This document shows positions 22,073 through 33,465 of a DNA stretch of 64,000 nt, piece after piece. The translations under genes and the position numbers were made by a program. The first letter of the stretch is position 1. Every line of letters begins with the position of its first letter. This stretch comes from Dichetophora obliterata (lineage: Eukaryota > Arthropoda > Insecta > Diptera > Sciomyzidae). The notes under the pieces are model-generated. The model saw only the letters and a program-made list of their open reading frames with translations. It was not told where the DNA came from and did no database searches. Location: contig OY986435.1 in assembly GCA_963920525.1 (NCBI GenBank), forward strand, positions 269,681,574-269,745,573, read 5' to 3'.

Positions 22073-22276
22073 ATGAAGTGCGTGTATTGCCAAAAACATT
22101 TGGATTAGAAAAATGGGCCGAGTTTTCGTGTTCCAGCCGACGAGCCTAGAAGACAACGATGAAACATGGCATGTGCCAACAATTTTAAAAAAGATGCTAG
22201 TGTTTGCTATAGACACTTCTACGAAAATGATGTTTTGAAACCTCATTTAAATTACTTCAACTGCTGCACAAAATAA
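22073..22276 (+). pseudogene. THAP-domain remnant with two stops
   Basis: One plus-strand frame from an ATG at 22073 reads MKCVYCQKHLD, stop, NGPSFRVPADEPRRQR, stop, NMACANNFKKDASVCYRHFY, then ENDVLKPHLNY and a final stop at 22274. The C-x2-C near the start and the C-x2-H of VCYRHF, about 45 residues apart, plus the FxxP segment, are the THAP zinc-finger pattern. THAP domains occur in host factors and at the N-terminus of P-element-like transposases. No transposase follows, so this is probably the detached 5' end of such an element. The stops are TAG at 22106-22108 and TGA near 22160. Confidence 0.65.
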
Positions 22277-23520
22277 TATTTTAATTGATTGCTCAATAAA
22301 AAATTAAAAAGCAAAATAGTTTCAGCCATGACGGATTCTTTTTTATTTTTCTGTTCTCATAGCATTCTCATCGGTAGCAGATTTTGTATGAGCTGTCAGT
22401 TGACTTTTGACAGTTATGGTAGTTCACTCTCAGGCGTGTGACTACCTCTGTTCTTCTACCATGATTTCAATATATTTCTGTTTTTGTGTTGCTCTGAAAG
22501 TTTTGAAATGAATAAAACAATTGTTACAAGAAGTTCTCGTTCGAAATTTATAAAATGTTCACTTCGCGAATACGGATATATTGAATCAAATTTATAAAAT
22601 TTATCATCATGTCCTGAGGCATGAATTATTATTTTTTAAATCAATTAAAAACTCAAAAATGCTGCATTAAAAATATATATTTTTTTTATCAAATTTTGTT
22701 CTGTTTTGAGTATAAGATTACTTATATATCTTTTACGTCATTTTTCAAAATAAATATACTCAAAGAAACATTGTCGCGTGTTTCGAAACAGAAAAAAATT
22801 TAGTATCTTTTTGCAATTTTTAGTCATCATCACTTATGTTCCTTGATTTGTTTGGCCCTCTGAAAAAGTATAAACAGAAAAATTCATTTTCTTGACAGTA
22901 TCCATGTTTTTTATTTTTTTTTAATTAAAGCTAACTTGCAATTAAGAACTCACTTTTTTGCTCTTTTGAAACAATTTCCTATATAAGATTTAAATGAGAA
23001 GTTCTTAAAATTGTTTAATAAGTCTTTTATCAATAAAAAAAGCTTGAAAATCTTTAAACAAGTCTTTAATTATATATAATAACAGTGCCTCAAATATTTA
23101 CAACAAAGTTGTAAACAAAAGTAGTAGTAAAATTATCACACGCTCATTGAATATTACTACAAAAATAATAGTAAAATAAGTACACGGTCCTTGAATCTTA
23201 CTGCTATAATAGTAGTGATTTTGTAGAGTTTGTAGAGCTAAAGTCGTAGTAATCCCAAATCCTTACATTACAGCTATTATAGTAATAAATTGTGATGGCA
23301 CTTACTTTACTGCTTTTTTGGTAGCAAAACGATTGCCTACTATATAATATATAATAGCAGTAAATTTCAACCAATAATTTTTAGAGTGTATACAACATAG
23401 TATAACAACATTATTAATTAAATATTTCATAAATAAAATGGTTTTTGTATTAATTTTTAAAGTAATTTTAGCTAATTTTTTGACAGCATAACTTGATAGT
23501 TTTTAAGAATTTACTACTGA
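22277..23520. other. AT-rich intergenic stretch with short repeats
   Basis: GCAGATTTTGTATGAGCTGT at about 22376 recurs at about 59766, so it marks a dispersed repeat. Around 23110-23370 there are several TAGTAGTA/TACTACTA inverted snippets. No gene. Confidence 0.35.
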
Positions 23521-23525
23521 TTAGG

Positions 23526-23705
23526 GAAGTCCATCCCGGGATCCCGGATGATTTCAGCCCCTTTAAGTCCCGGGATTTTCTTTCCGGGATCTCGGGATTT
23601 TTAAATACAAAATTTATATTTCAAATATAAATGTAAATGCAACCATTTCAATTTATGTTGATATAAATATAGAAATTGAAAAACCTTTTATTGAGGCTGA
23701 AAAAG
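23526..23705. repeat. Interspersed CCCGGGAT repeat, copy A
   Basis: TTAGGGAAGTCCATCCCGGG, CCCGGGATTTTCTTTCCGGG and ATGTAAATGCAACCATTTCA match the block at 36195-36370 at nearly every position over about 170 bp, including GATATRAATATAGAA and AGAAAAACCTT. The copy at 36195 is the same family. Likely the end of a hAT-type element; the other end was not found. Confidence 0.65.
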
Positions 23706-23772
23706 ATTGTTAGGACGATAAGTGTGAATCACTGTAGCAAGGACTTTGTTTTCTATAAAACTTTTTGACATG

Positions 23773-24010
23773 AATTAAATTGCGAGCTTTAGATCAAGTA
23801 AGTTTTTAAGAAGGCAACAACAACAACAACAACTCTGTATAGAGTCAATCACTTCTGTTTCGGAAATCGCTACATTTTCCTCTTCAGTAATCTTTGAGTG
23901 ATTAAGCTGTGATCAACTCACTGTTTAAATTAGTATATGACTGCGCAGATTTTGTTGTTGTTGCCTTCTTAAAAACTTACTTGATCTACAGCTCGCAATT
24001 TAATTCATGT
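23773..24010. repeat. Two (CAA)n-tailed retroposon copies in inverted orientation
   Basis: ATTAAATTGCGAGCTTTAGA then TCAAGTAAGTTTTTAAGAAG and (CAA)5 run forward at 23775-23832. The complementary unit (GTTGTTGTTGCCTTCTTAAA to CAATTTAATTCATG) runs at 23953-24009. Together they form a 237-bp palindrome with a unique centre. Confidence 0.65.
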
Positions 24011-24034
24011 CATAATTTAATAGATTATTAAACT

Positions 24035-25663
24035 AATAAATCTTTATGTTTAAACCAAAACAAAGTCTTACGTAGAAAATAAGTGTTTTTTTAACATAAA
24101 TTCTGAAATGCTTTATAAAAGGTAAGAAATTCTTTCATTAAATTTTAAAAATTATTATCAAAATAATTTGTTTCGTCATTTGCTTTTGTTTCCTTCTTTT
24201 CGGTGTGTTCTCTTTCGTTGCCGTTGTTTTTGCGTAGGATTTTCATACGTCATTTTTTTGTTCTCTCCTGCATAACTACTCCCATCGACGATTACTGTGT
24301 AAGGTAGATTTCATCAGTGATTTAACGGACATGACCAAAAAGAACATTGTATTTAAGAAATAATTGGTTGTGTCATGTGTTCATTCACCACTGGGAACAA
24401 TAAAAATAAAAACAAAAAGGAAGCACAAACAAGATTTTATTTCCGCTTTCATTTATGCATTACAATGTCATCACCGATAAATTTTTACAAGCGAGATATT
24501 ACTTATATATTACATCACAATACTGTCAAAAAACATAATTCTAACTTGACTGCATCGCAGTTGTTAAAATTTCTCAAAGTAATACTACGTTAACATTAGC
24601 CAAATGACTCATTCGAAATGATTCATTCAAAAGTATTTACATTGGTTTTATTTGCGAAAGTATCTCACTTCGTTTGGCAAATGGTTGTTTGGTGTTTTTT
24701 TTTTATTTGTTTCTTAACATTTTCCTTTGTTTTTATTGTGGTCAGTGTTTTTTTATCCATTTTCCATTGAACGCTTTAGAAATAGTTTGTAATAACCCAG
24801 TGATAAATGGACACATGACGTAACCAATTATTTCTTACATACAATGTAGCTGCGGGGCCTCCGAAAGCTGTTTACAATTCTCAATTACATTTGTTTGGAC
24901 ATGGCCGCTAAAACACTGATGAAATCTACCTTACACAGTAAGCTACAATGTAAGTAGGTATGCACAAGCTAGGAGAGAACAAAATATGATGCACAAAATT
25001 GGAGAGAACACAAATAAATTGAATGAAAATCCTTTCTACGTCAAAAACACAACAAAAAAGAAAACACCGAAAAGAAGCAAATGACGATAATTTTTACAAT
25101 TTAATGAACGAGTTTTTTACCTTTTATCTAGCACTTCAGAGTTAATGTTTAGTTAGAATTTATTTTTTATATAAAACTTTGTTCTGGTTTAAACATAAAG
25201 ATTAATAAATTTCACAAACACACTTCACTACAAAACTTCCTGTTTGAAAACACGATGTTGCTACACAGACAAATAAAGTCCCAGTGCTAAACGGACACAT
25301 GTCGTAACCAATTATTTCTTAAATACAATGTAGCTGCCTCAAAGCCTGTTTACAATTCTCAATTATATTTGTTCAGACATGGCCGCTAAAACATTGATGG
25401 CATCTACCTTACACAATAAGTGGCGATTTTGTCAAATCCCGCTTACAGTTCCGCATTACAATGTCATCATTAACAAATTTTTCCAAGCGGATTCGACAAT
25501 GAAAAGAAAATTATGTGAGAACAACCAAGATGTAGTTTCCGCTTACAGTTCTGCATTACAATGTCATCACCGACAAATTTTTACAAGCTGGAAGTTTAAA
25601 GAACGAATCCAATCTCATTCATTTGTTTCAAATGAGTTAAATTGCCAAATGTAAGCGTAGTGC
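24035..25663. repeat. Foldback repeat complex, internally duplicated
   Basis: The left arm (24040-24400) is inverted in 24790-25210: TTTATGTTTAAACCA pairs with TGGTTTAAACATAAA, TCATTTGCTTTTGTTTCCTT with the complement at 25072-25090, and TACTGTGTAAGGTAGATTTC with 24920-24940. The block ATGGACACATGACGTAACCA to CTACCTTACACAGTAAG (24805-24943) is then repeated directly at 25290-25420. GCATTACAATGTCATCACCG occurs at about 24458, 25453 (variant) and 25556. The outer ends TACTACGTTAACATT (24586) and AAATGTAAGCGTAGT (25645) are inverted. Related blocks lie at 28850-28925, 41405-41525, 41815-41885, 59390-59705 and 63420-63715. Confidence 0.65.
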
Positions 25664-25749
25664 ATAAAACGCTGTTTGATTAAAAGTAGAATTTGTTGTT
25701 TTCGCAATGAAACTGTGTATCAGATCCTTATTTAACCTTTTTGACAGAA

Positions 25750-26610
25750 TTGTCGCACAGTGTGGCGAGGTCTTTGGGATGAGGTAAAAAAATTGAAAGA
25801 ATCATCGTAGGTACGTGCTTAATTGCATATGATATTATTTTATAACACGACACACAAACTTTCGCCCAACTCCCATACAAAATTAACAACAAAAATGCAA
25901 TATCTCGAGTTGTGGAAAGTGTAAGAAAGGAAATTAACTAAATTTTTACTGACTAGATTTAAGTATTTACCATATAGAAATATCATCTCGATCTGCCACA
26001 CTCTTCTCTCACCTCCCATACAAAATGAAGAATAAAAGTGCAATATCTCCAGTTGTAGAAAGTGTAAGAAACAAAATAAACTAATTTTGTATTTACTAGA
26101 TTCACATAATTTCAATATGCCAATTTCATCAAGATCTGCCACGCCCTTCGCTTTCCTCCCATACAAAATTAAGAGAAATTATTACATTATAAAAGTGCAA
26201 CATCACGAGTTTTAAGAAGTATAGAAAGGAAAATGACTAATATTTTTATTTACTAGATTCACATAATTATCAATAAAATTTTCATCAAGATCTACCACAC
26301 CCTTCGCCCTCCTCCCATACAAAATGAAGAATCAAAGTGCAACATTTCGAGTTGTAGAAAGTATAAGAAAGGAAATTACTAATTTTTTATTTGCTAGCTT
26401 CACATAATTTTCATATAAAAATTTGAACGCCCTTCGCCCACCTCCCATACAAAATGAAGAACAAAAGTGCAACGTCTCACGTTTTAAAAAGTATAAAAAT
26501 TAAATTAACTTGTTTATTTTTAGCATATTTCACCTAATTATCATATAATATATCCGCAGGGATATAAAAATGCGTATAGGGTCCGTCTGTCTGTCTGTGA
26601 TCACGATAAT
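25750..26610. repeat. Tandem array A, about 145-bp unit, Helentron/DINE-1-like
   Basis: The leader GTCGCACAGTGTGGCGAGGT and GAATCATCGTAGGTAC (25752-25815) is followed by five units, each with CCCATACAAAATKAAG, AAAAGTGCAAYATCTCGAG, AGAAAGTRTAAGAAAGGAAA and AGATCTGCCACGCCCTTCGC. CCCATACAAAA starts near 25870, 26014, 26158, 26315 and 26447. It ends in GTCCGTCTGTCTGTCTGTGA at 26582. A (GTCT)n microsatellite next to a tandem array fits DINE-1/Helentron elements, which is an inference. The sister array is at 30060. Confidence 0.65.
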
Positions 26611-27462
26611 AGCCGTAATTTTAGAGCTATCATAACGAAATTTAATATATTTGCTATTTATTCATAAATAAAGATCATTTTTGAAAATGAGCAATATCGG
26701 ATGAAACCACGCCTACCTCCCATGAAAGGTAACTTTATTAAAAAGGTTTTAATAATAACAAGTCACAAAAATTAATATAATAACTTCAAAATTTGCACCT
26801 GCAATAAGCACCTCTAACCTGCAATATGCACTTTGAGTATGAAATTTGTAAAAATCCAATGAAAATCATGTCTACCTCCCACACAAAGTGACTTTATGAA
26901 ACCAATAAAATTTCCTTAAATTCCACAAGAATTTTACAAGGGCTGTAAGCTTTGCAAAATTTGTTTTTATCATTAAACTATGCACTCGGTGTTTGCAAAT
27001 TAAAATAAAAATATGAAAATTTCGCCCATTTCCCATACATTAAAATGACGTCATTATAATAGTAAAACCTTTGTAAATTCCAGTAGCATTAATGTTTGAA
27101 CTTGATATTATGCACTTAAGCTGTAATAAATAAAAAGTATTCTGAGTTTCCAATGTAAAAAAAGCGTCGTTGGACACACGAGCGAAGCGAAGCTTTTTCG
27201 CAGCTTCATGGATTTGATAATGTAATGGTTTATTATAATACAATAATAAAATAATTTTTAAATTCAAAAATTTAAAATAACACAAAGTTAATTAAAAAGC
27301 ACACGTTATAATCACACCAGTAAATTTTATAACATTTCATTATAATTTTATTTTTTTACATTTTAATTTAATTTTGAATTATTTTTTAAATGTGTTGAAT
27401 TATTATTATGGAATTTTATTAATGAAATTATGGAATTATGAAAACTGAAATAGCAAACGTAT
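26611..27462. other. AT-rich stretch with decayed copies of array A motifs
   Basis: CTACCTCCCATGAAAGG, CTACCTCCCACACAAAGTGA and TTTCCCATACATT around 26715, 26870 and 27030 look like worn continuation of the array at 25750-26560. No gene. Confidence 0.4.
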
Positions 27463-27828
27463 CCCAGTAGCGGATGGAATATATTCCGAATATATGAAGC
27501 ATGAATTACCTTGTAATGACCACTACTTCCGACTATATTACCTTACTATGCATAAAAGGCCTTACATTTAACATTGAATGCGACAGGAGGTAAGTGATCG
27601 CCTCCCTTCAGCATTACCTAGAAGTTATGGAGTAACATACTACTTGTATTAAGTTATAAAAATCACTGCATTACTTTTTCTTGTATGCTACATTACAGGT
27701 AATGAGGTATGAGTTAATTACTTCTGCTATATGCAGACGCACTACTTTTTGAAAAAAGTAATGCTTCCTTACCTGGTAATTTATTCTGTATTAGTTCTAT
27801 GGTAGCCACTGGCAAATCCGCTGCTGGG
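27463..27828. mobile_element. MITE with CCCAGTAGCGGAT ends
   Basis: CCCAGTAGCGGATGGAA (27463) is inverted as GCAAATCCGCTGCTGGG (27828). The 366-bp interior is rich in GTAATG/CATTAC inverted snippets (ACTACTT, TTACCTTAC, GTAAGTGATCGCC). Non-coding, with no clear target duplication. Confidence 0.6.
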
Positions 27829-30059
27829 ATGTTATAGATGTTATGTCGTCAATATATTTAGCAAATACTGCATCACTAGTTGTGATTGTGATATTTGAAT
27901 ATAAATTTATCAAAAAGGAATTGTGTAGTGCAATTGTTTAAGTGCAACTGGCATTTAGCGATAACTAGTATCGCCTGTGGTCGAAGTTCTACCATATCAA
28001 AATCAATTTGTCTTTTGTTTTTTTTTTTATTTTTTATTGAAAAACGTTTATCAAAGTTAAAAAACATAACATTGATAAATACTTTTGGCTAATACATATC
28101 CACCACTCATTTTACGTACTCTGTACTCGCTGTTATCAGAATCAGAATGTAAAGCAAATTTTCATGTATCGATTGCGCTGATTATTGTTTGTGTTTGCTT
28201 CTCATATTGATTCGATGTTCATTTTGAAGTTTCTTGAATTTTCACAGAATTCTCGCGTCGCACTTATTTTTTTAAAAGATGAGCAGCGGACGTTAGTTGT
28301 TTTTTTCATCAACTAAAATACTAATAGCACAATTTTTGTGAAGTGGTCACATTTTAACAAATAAAATAATATATTTTATAATCTTAATTGATTTGAGGTC
28401 ATTTGGTGCAAAAAAAATTATTTCAGTACAAACTTTTGGTTCTTGAAAAATCCTCGAAGGACATGAAAATATCAAAGTCTTGGCTTTGAATATATTTTCA
28501 GATCATATAAAGTCCATTTACTCCAAAAATCATAAAAAAATTCTCAGTGGCCTAACGTCAGGTCTGAAAGGGATTAAGGACGAACAAACAAAAAAACAAA
28601 CAGTGTTGTCGTTTAACAGCCGTTGAAAGTAGTCATGTCAACTTTCAACAAAAATTTCAACTAACATACATTTTATACATTTTTGGCTAATAAGACTAAA
28701 ACTGTCTGAAAAAAAGGCATTTCTCTTCATTTGTGGATGTCGTGTCATGAGTAAGGGTTTCGTTAAAGTGGAGATTTTCCTCTACACAAAATTACTAAAA
28801 GCGTCTAAAGAAGTTTTCACTTCAAAAACTCAATTATTAACTCCACAGTCGTTGGAGGTCTCGCAGTTACATTGTAGTTATAAAATAAATAATTGGTTAT
28901 GTCATGTGTCAATACCACTGGGTTCATTCTCACCAATATTGCAAAAAAGAACATGTTTCGTATTGTTTTTGGAGTACTTCAGTTAAAGGCTCGAAAAAAC
29001 TCGAATTTAAGAGTGTTTTGTGCAAAGCCCTCTGAATATGAGTTTCTTATGTGCATTTTCAGTATTTGCAAAAATCGAGCTTCTAAAAACATTCGAATTA
29101 GGAGCATTTTTGGAGCAGAATTTAAATAAAAAAAAACATGCTTTTAAATAGTATTTATTCACTTGAAACTTTATTCGGTTTCGTAATCGTGCTTAAATAA
29201 AGTGTTTTCAAATATGCGTACAACTTTATGTTTCAGCAAAAGCATAGTGGTGAATTTCAAAGAGCAATCCGTTTTTTCTGACACTGTTTTCAAAAATAAA
29301 ATTTTTACATAACAATTGAAAAATTCAGCTTTATTCAAGCACGTGAATAAAGTGACCTGTTTTAAAGAGAAATTTGCTGTTTTTTGCCACTTTTTGGAGT
29401 CTTATGAAACCATAAAATTCTAAATAAGTTTAATGAAAGAGTCTTCTTATTGATGCTTATTGATGCTCATAATGAGAGACTAACTTCAATAGAAAACAAA
29501 TTTGGAAATGGAAATTTTTGGCACTTATATGATTATTTTATGAAGAAAAATAGGAATCATAAATGAGTATTTTATGACTCATATTGTTGCCTCTTAAAAG
29601 CGACCAGCTTCAAAGTAAAACTAGCACATTTTTGAAACTTTTAGAAGTCTATTATGAGTTTTAAAATGCCAATATTAGACTCATAAAAGAGTCTTATAAA
29701 AGTCCAAAAAATTGTTTTTGAGAGTCAAAAAAGTATCATTTCGTACTCTTATTTGAGCTTTTAAAAAGGAGCCACTTTCAAAGGAAAAACTGCTCTTTTA
29801 TGAAACATACAAGAGCTCATTATGAGGGCTCACGCTCGAACAAATGAGTCATAAAAGAGTCTTAATAGGCTCATCTGGTTTTCAGGGTTAATGTAAACTT
29901 TATATTTTGAAAATAAAGAGTAGGAATAAGAATAAAAGTCGTAGAGCAAAAAGTTGGCCCAATTTAGCTCATTTCTAATTAAAAGTTTTTTTGGTTATAA
30001 GATGAACTAAGAAACCGAATTTGACTATCATACTCGTAGCATATATAAATCAAATCTAA
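27829..30059. other. AT-rich stretch, repeats only
   Basis: 28850-28925 is a minus-strand piece of the foldback family (GTCTCGCAGTTACATTGTA, AATTGGTTATGTCATGTGTC). 29390-29880 carries many GAGTCTTATGA / TCATAAAAGAGTC inverted motifs spaced irregularly, probably a decayed palindromic element. ACTAGTATCGCCTGTGGTCG at 27966 recurs at 43359. No gene is supported; short open frames have no motif. Confidence 0.4.
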
Positions 30060-30790
30060 TGCCGCACAGTGTAACGAGGTCTATAGGATGAGAGACAAAA
30101 ATAGAAGGAATCATCGTAGGTACATGATATTCAGCAAGGGTCATTATTTCATAAATGTAGAATGCCAGACAAATGTTCATTGAGATCGAAAACCTCCGTC
30201 ACCACCTCTCATACAAAGAAATCAATAAAAGTGCAATATCTCGATTTGTAGAAGTATAAAAACTAAATTAACTAATTTTTTATTGACTGGATACACAAAA
30301 ACCATTTAAAAATTTCAACATTATTTGCCACGCTCTTCACCCATCTCCCATACAAAATGAAGAGTAAAACTGCAACATCTCGAGATTTAAAATGTATTAG
30401 AAAAAAAGTGAACTATTTTTTTATTTACTTCATTCATACAAAACTTTCAGCACGATCTGCTCCGCCCTTTGCTCACCTCAAATAAAAAATTAAGATTACA
30501 GGTGCAATATCTTGAGTTGTAAAAATTATTAGAAAGGAAATTATCTATTTTTTTTACTACATTCACATAATTATCATATACAAATTTCATTGAGGTATGC
30601 CATGCCCTTTGCCCACCTCCCATAAAAAAATAAGAATAAAATTTCTGACATTTCGATTTCTCCAGTTGTAGAAAGGATAAGAAAGGAGATACGCTTGTTT
30701 ATTTTTAACGGGTTTCACTTGATTATCATATAATTATTTTATTTATATTGGCCATTTTCTTCACCCGCTTCTCACACAATATTCAATGAT
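30060..30790. repeat. Tandem array B, sister of the array at 25750
   Basis: It opens with GCCGCACAGTGTAACGAGGT and GAATCATCGTAGGTAC, the same leader as array A. Four to five diverged units follow, carrying AAAAGTGCAATATCTCGA, CCCATACAAAATGAAGAG, TCTGCYCCGCCCTTTGC and CATATAATTATC. It lacks the (GTCT)n tail seen at 26582. Confidence 0.65.
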
Positions 30791-30883
30791 TTTTATTAAT
30801 TAATAAAATAAATTTTATATTAATACATGGGTTTGTTAAAATTGTTCTTTAATCTTAACATTGAGAGAAAATAACAGAGAAAA

Positions 30884-31170
30884 TTATTGACTGTCATCAG
30901 AATATTTCGTTGAGTTACTCGACACAAAGTCAGAGAAATCGAGATCAAAAATTAAATCAATTTTGTCATCATTCGTATCATGATCTTCATTTAAAATTAA
31001 TTTATTGATTTCATTATCATTATTCTGTTTTTTCAATATTTTTCTATGAGAAGATATAAAAGGATCTGATGAAAGCAGCATCCCACGGAATAGATCTGTA
31101 TTGCATAGTTCTTAAAAGTTTTTACAGGTATGATTTAAGCTAATTTTTCTAAACTCTTTATGACTAGCTT
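30884..31170 (-). pseudogene. Transib transposase C-terminal fragment
   Basis: The minus strand reads, across a frame change, EASHKEFRKI (about 31165), CNTDLFRGMLLSSDPFISSH (about 31110-31050), then an acidic tail ending at 30884. It aligns with the C-terminal end of the Transib at 37513-41051 (EARNKDFKSY, then RFLLSSDPLISSKR and an acidic tail). Only this end is present. The sequence differs enough to be another Transib subfamily. Confidence 0.65.
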
Positions 31171-31599
31171 CTTAAGCAATACAATCAATATTTTTATATA
31201 TTTAAGCCTACAACCTGTACTAAAATTCTTACCCACGGGGACCTTAATGGTTAAAAATGACAGCGTAAAATACGGGAAAGTAAATTGTAACCAAACTTAA
31301 TAATTCTAGTGAATGTTGTGGTCAAAACACTAACAAACAATTTAAAAACTACGATCAAATCAGATGCGTAAAACTCTAAAAGTCTTCGCCCTGTCTGAAA
31401 ACGACTGTTTTTTGACACCACCTAACAAAAATAAGATGCATAAATATAAAAAAAAATTAACTTTTAAGATACTAACTTTTGTATTATTTACTTAAAAAAA
31501 TTTCAAGAAACATGTACTATTCTCTTTGCACAATAAAGCCTTAAGTTGAGCCCTTTCTTTGTTTTAAATGTGGAATTTCACCTTCATATGTATTTTTTG

Positions 31600-32215
31600 A
31601 TACACAATTTGGTACTCATTTTCGTCAAAACATGCTTTAGAAAAGTGGTCATAAAATCCTTATTTGAAAGTAGTCTGAGACCAAATTTTGGGAATGTGTT
31701 GAGAAAAACCTATTTTAAGACATATGTACTTAAAAATAAAAATATGCAAAAATGTTTTTATTTTGAAATTGCACTTGAAACTTTATGAAAAATTTGTTCT
31801 TTTTTGTACATAAATTTGTTCATTTTCGTCAAAAAATGCTCCAGGGAACAGGTCATAAAATGCTTAGTTTTTATTTTCGGCTTCCCAAATTTTAAGAATG
31901 TGTTAAAAAAAAGAGTTATTTTAGGACATACTTGAAAATAAAATAAAATAAAAATTTTCTTTTTGTTTGATTGCGTTTGAAACTTTATGAAAAATTTGTT
32001 ATTTTTTCATAAAAATTTTCGCGTTTTCGTCAAACATGCTTTAGAAAAGTGGTCATAAAATCATTATTGCAATGTAGTCTGAGACCAAACTTTGGTAATG
32101 TGTTAAGAAAGACATATTCTCAGACATGCTTACAACTAAAAAAAGACAAACAAAAATGTTTTTATTCTTTAATTGTATGTAGAAAGACCTTTTTTGTGGA
32201 ATATAAAAATTTTAT
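31600..32215. repeat. Tandem repeat, three units of about 203 bp
   Basis: CATTTTCGTCAAAACATGCT at 31617, CATTTTCGTCAAAAAATGCT at 31821 and GTTTTCGTCAAACATGCTTT at 32024 start equivalent units. Each continues with AAGTGGTCATAAAAT, CTGAGACCAAATTTTG, AATGTGTTRAGAAA, AAAAATGTTTTTATT and GAAACTTTATGAAAAATTTG. Open frames at 31546 and 32049 are the same unit read twice and are not genes. Confidence 0.75.
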
Positions 32216-32637
32216 TATTAAAATTTTTAAAGTCGTGTTTTCTAGAAAGAACTTGTATTTAAAATATATTTTTGCTGGAGTTTAGTATATGAATTTTACT
32301 AAAACTTTTGGGATTTTGGAAAATGTTCAGTACAAAACTATAAAAACTGAAATTTCGTAAAATTTTCATGACAGATATTCTGTCCATAACGACCATAACT
32401 ACCACAAATGGACTTTTTTCCATACCTACTTTTGTCCACCTCGTTACACTGTGTGCCGCCTTTATTCCTCCATTTGTAAAAAAGGAAGCAGTGACACTTC
32501 GATCAAGCCCATTTTTTGGAGCTTTCAATTGTTTGATCTATAAAATCTATGTGCAAATCCACACCTTGCTATCCAACCGTATCAACGTTAATAAAAATTA
32601 ATTTTTATTTTTTAAATGAATTAAATAATATGTCTTA

Positions 32638-32725
32638 AAAGCTTACTTGATCTAAAGCCCGCAATTAAATTCATGTAATAATTTAATAGATCATAAAATT
32701 AATTAACTTTATTTTTTATGGCAGA
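32638..32725 (-). mobile_element. Copy of the (CAA)-tail retroposon unit lacking the tail
   Basis: CTTAAAAGCTTACTTGATCT and AAAGCCCGCAATTAAATTCA then ATAATTTAATAGATCATAAA match the minus-orientation copy at 23970-24040. The (GTT)n portion is absent on the left. Confidence 0.5.
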
Positions 32726-32884
32726 AGTATAGGTTTATGGAAAGATGCATTCCAAATATTTGACTATATTTGAAACTTAAAATTTTTGTATCAATTCTTC
32801 ATTGACGATGGCAAGTTCTTTTATTTACCTGACTACGACGAGGCAAAAGGAGAGGTATATGTGTTTGACCGGTATGTATGCATG

Positions 32885-33300
32885 TATGTTCATCTGTTCC
32901 ACTCTCACTTCTAAACTACTTATCATTATTTGACAAATGAGGTATCGTTGGAAAAGTTTTGATCGTCCGCTGGTTATAGGTTATGTAACGTCACATACAA
33001 TTTAAAATAGCGCCCTCTACAGGACATAATAAAACTAAACCACTAACTTCGAAACTACTTATCATATTTTGACAAATGAGGTATCGTTGAAAGCGTTTTC
33101 CACGTCCGCTGGTTAAAGGCTATGTGACGTCACATTAAAAAGAATACAGAAAATTAACTTAACCCCTATCTTCTAAACTACTCATCATAATTTGATAAAT
33201 CAGGTATTGTTAAAAGCGTTTTTTTTAGTCCGCTTATTATAGGCTTTGTGACGTCTTAATTAATTAATTGTGGCACCTTCTATAGGACATAAAGACATGC
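32885..33300. repeat. Tandem repeat, about 125-bp unit
   Basis: Three diverged units share TTCKAAACTACTTATCATA, TTTGACAAATGAGGTATCGT, GTCCGCTGGTTATAGG and TATGTGACGTCACAT, plus TCTACAGGACATAA. The leader TTGACCGGTATGTATGCATG lies upstream at 32866. This layout is again typical of non-autonomous Helitron-like or foldback repeats in Diptera. Confidence 0.6.
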
Positions 33301-33465
33301 ACTAAACAAGTTTTAAGTGTCATAATAAACATCTCTGTTTATAAATTGATCATCAAATAATTAATTAGTAGTTAATACCTTTGATTATATAAAAATTGTA
33401 TCCCCAAAATATTTTAAATAAAAAATAAGTTCAAAAAACTAAAACTCGACTACTAAAAAGTTCTC

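Noticed and set aside
25750..26560. CRISPR-like array
   Set aside because: Units of 130-157 bp diverge along their whole length without constant repeats and unique spacers, and the genome is eukaryotic.
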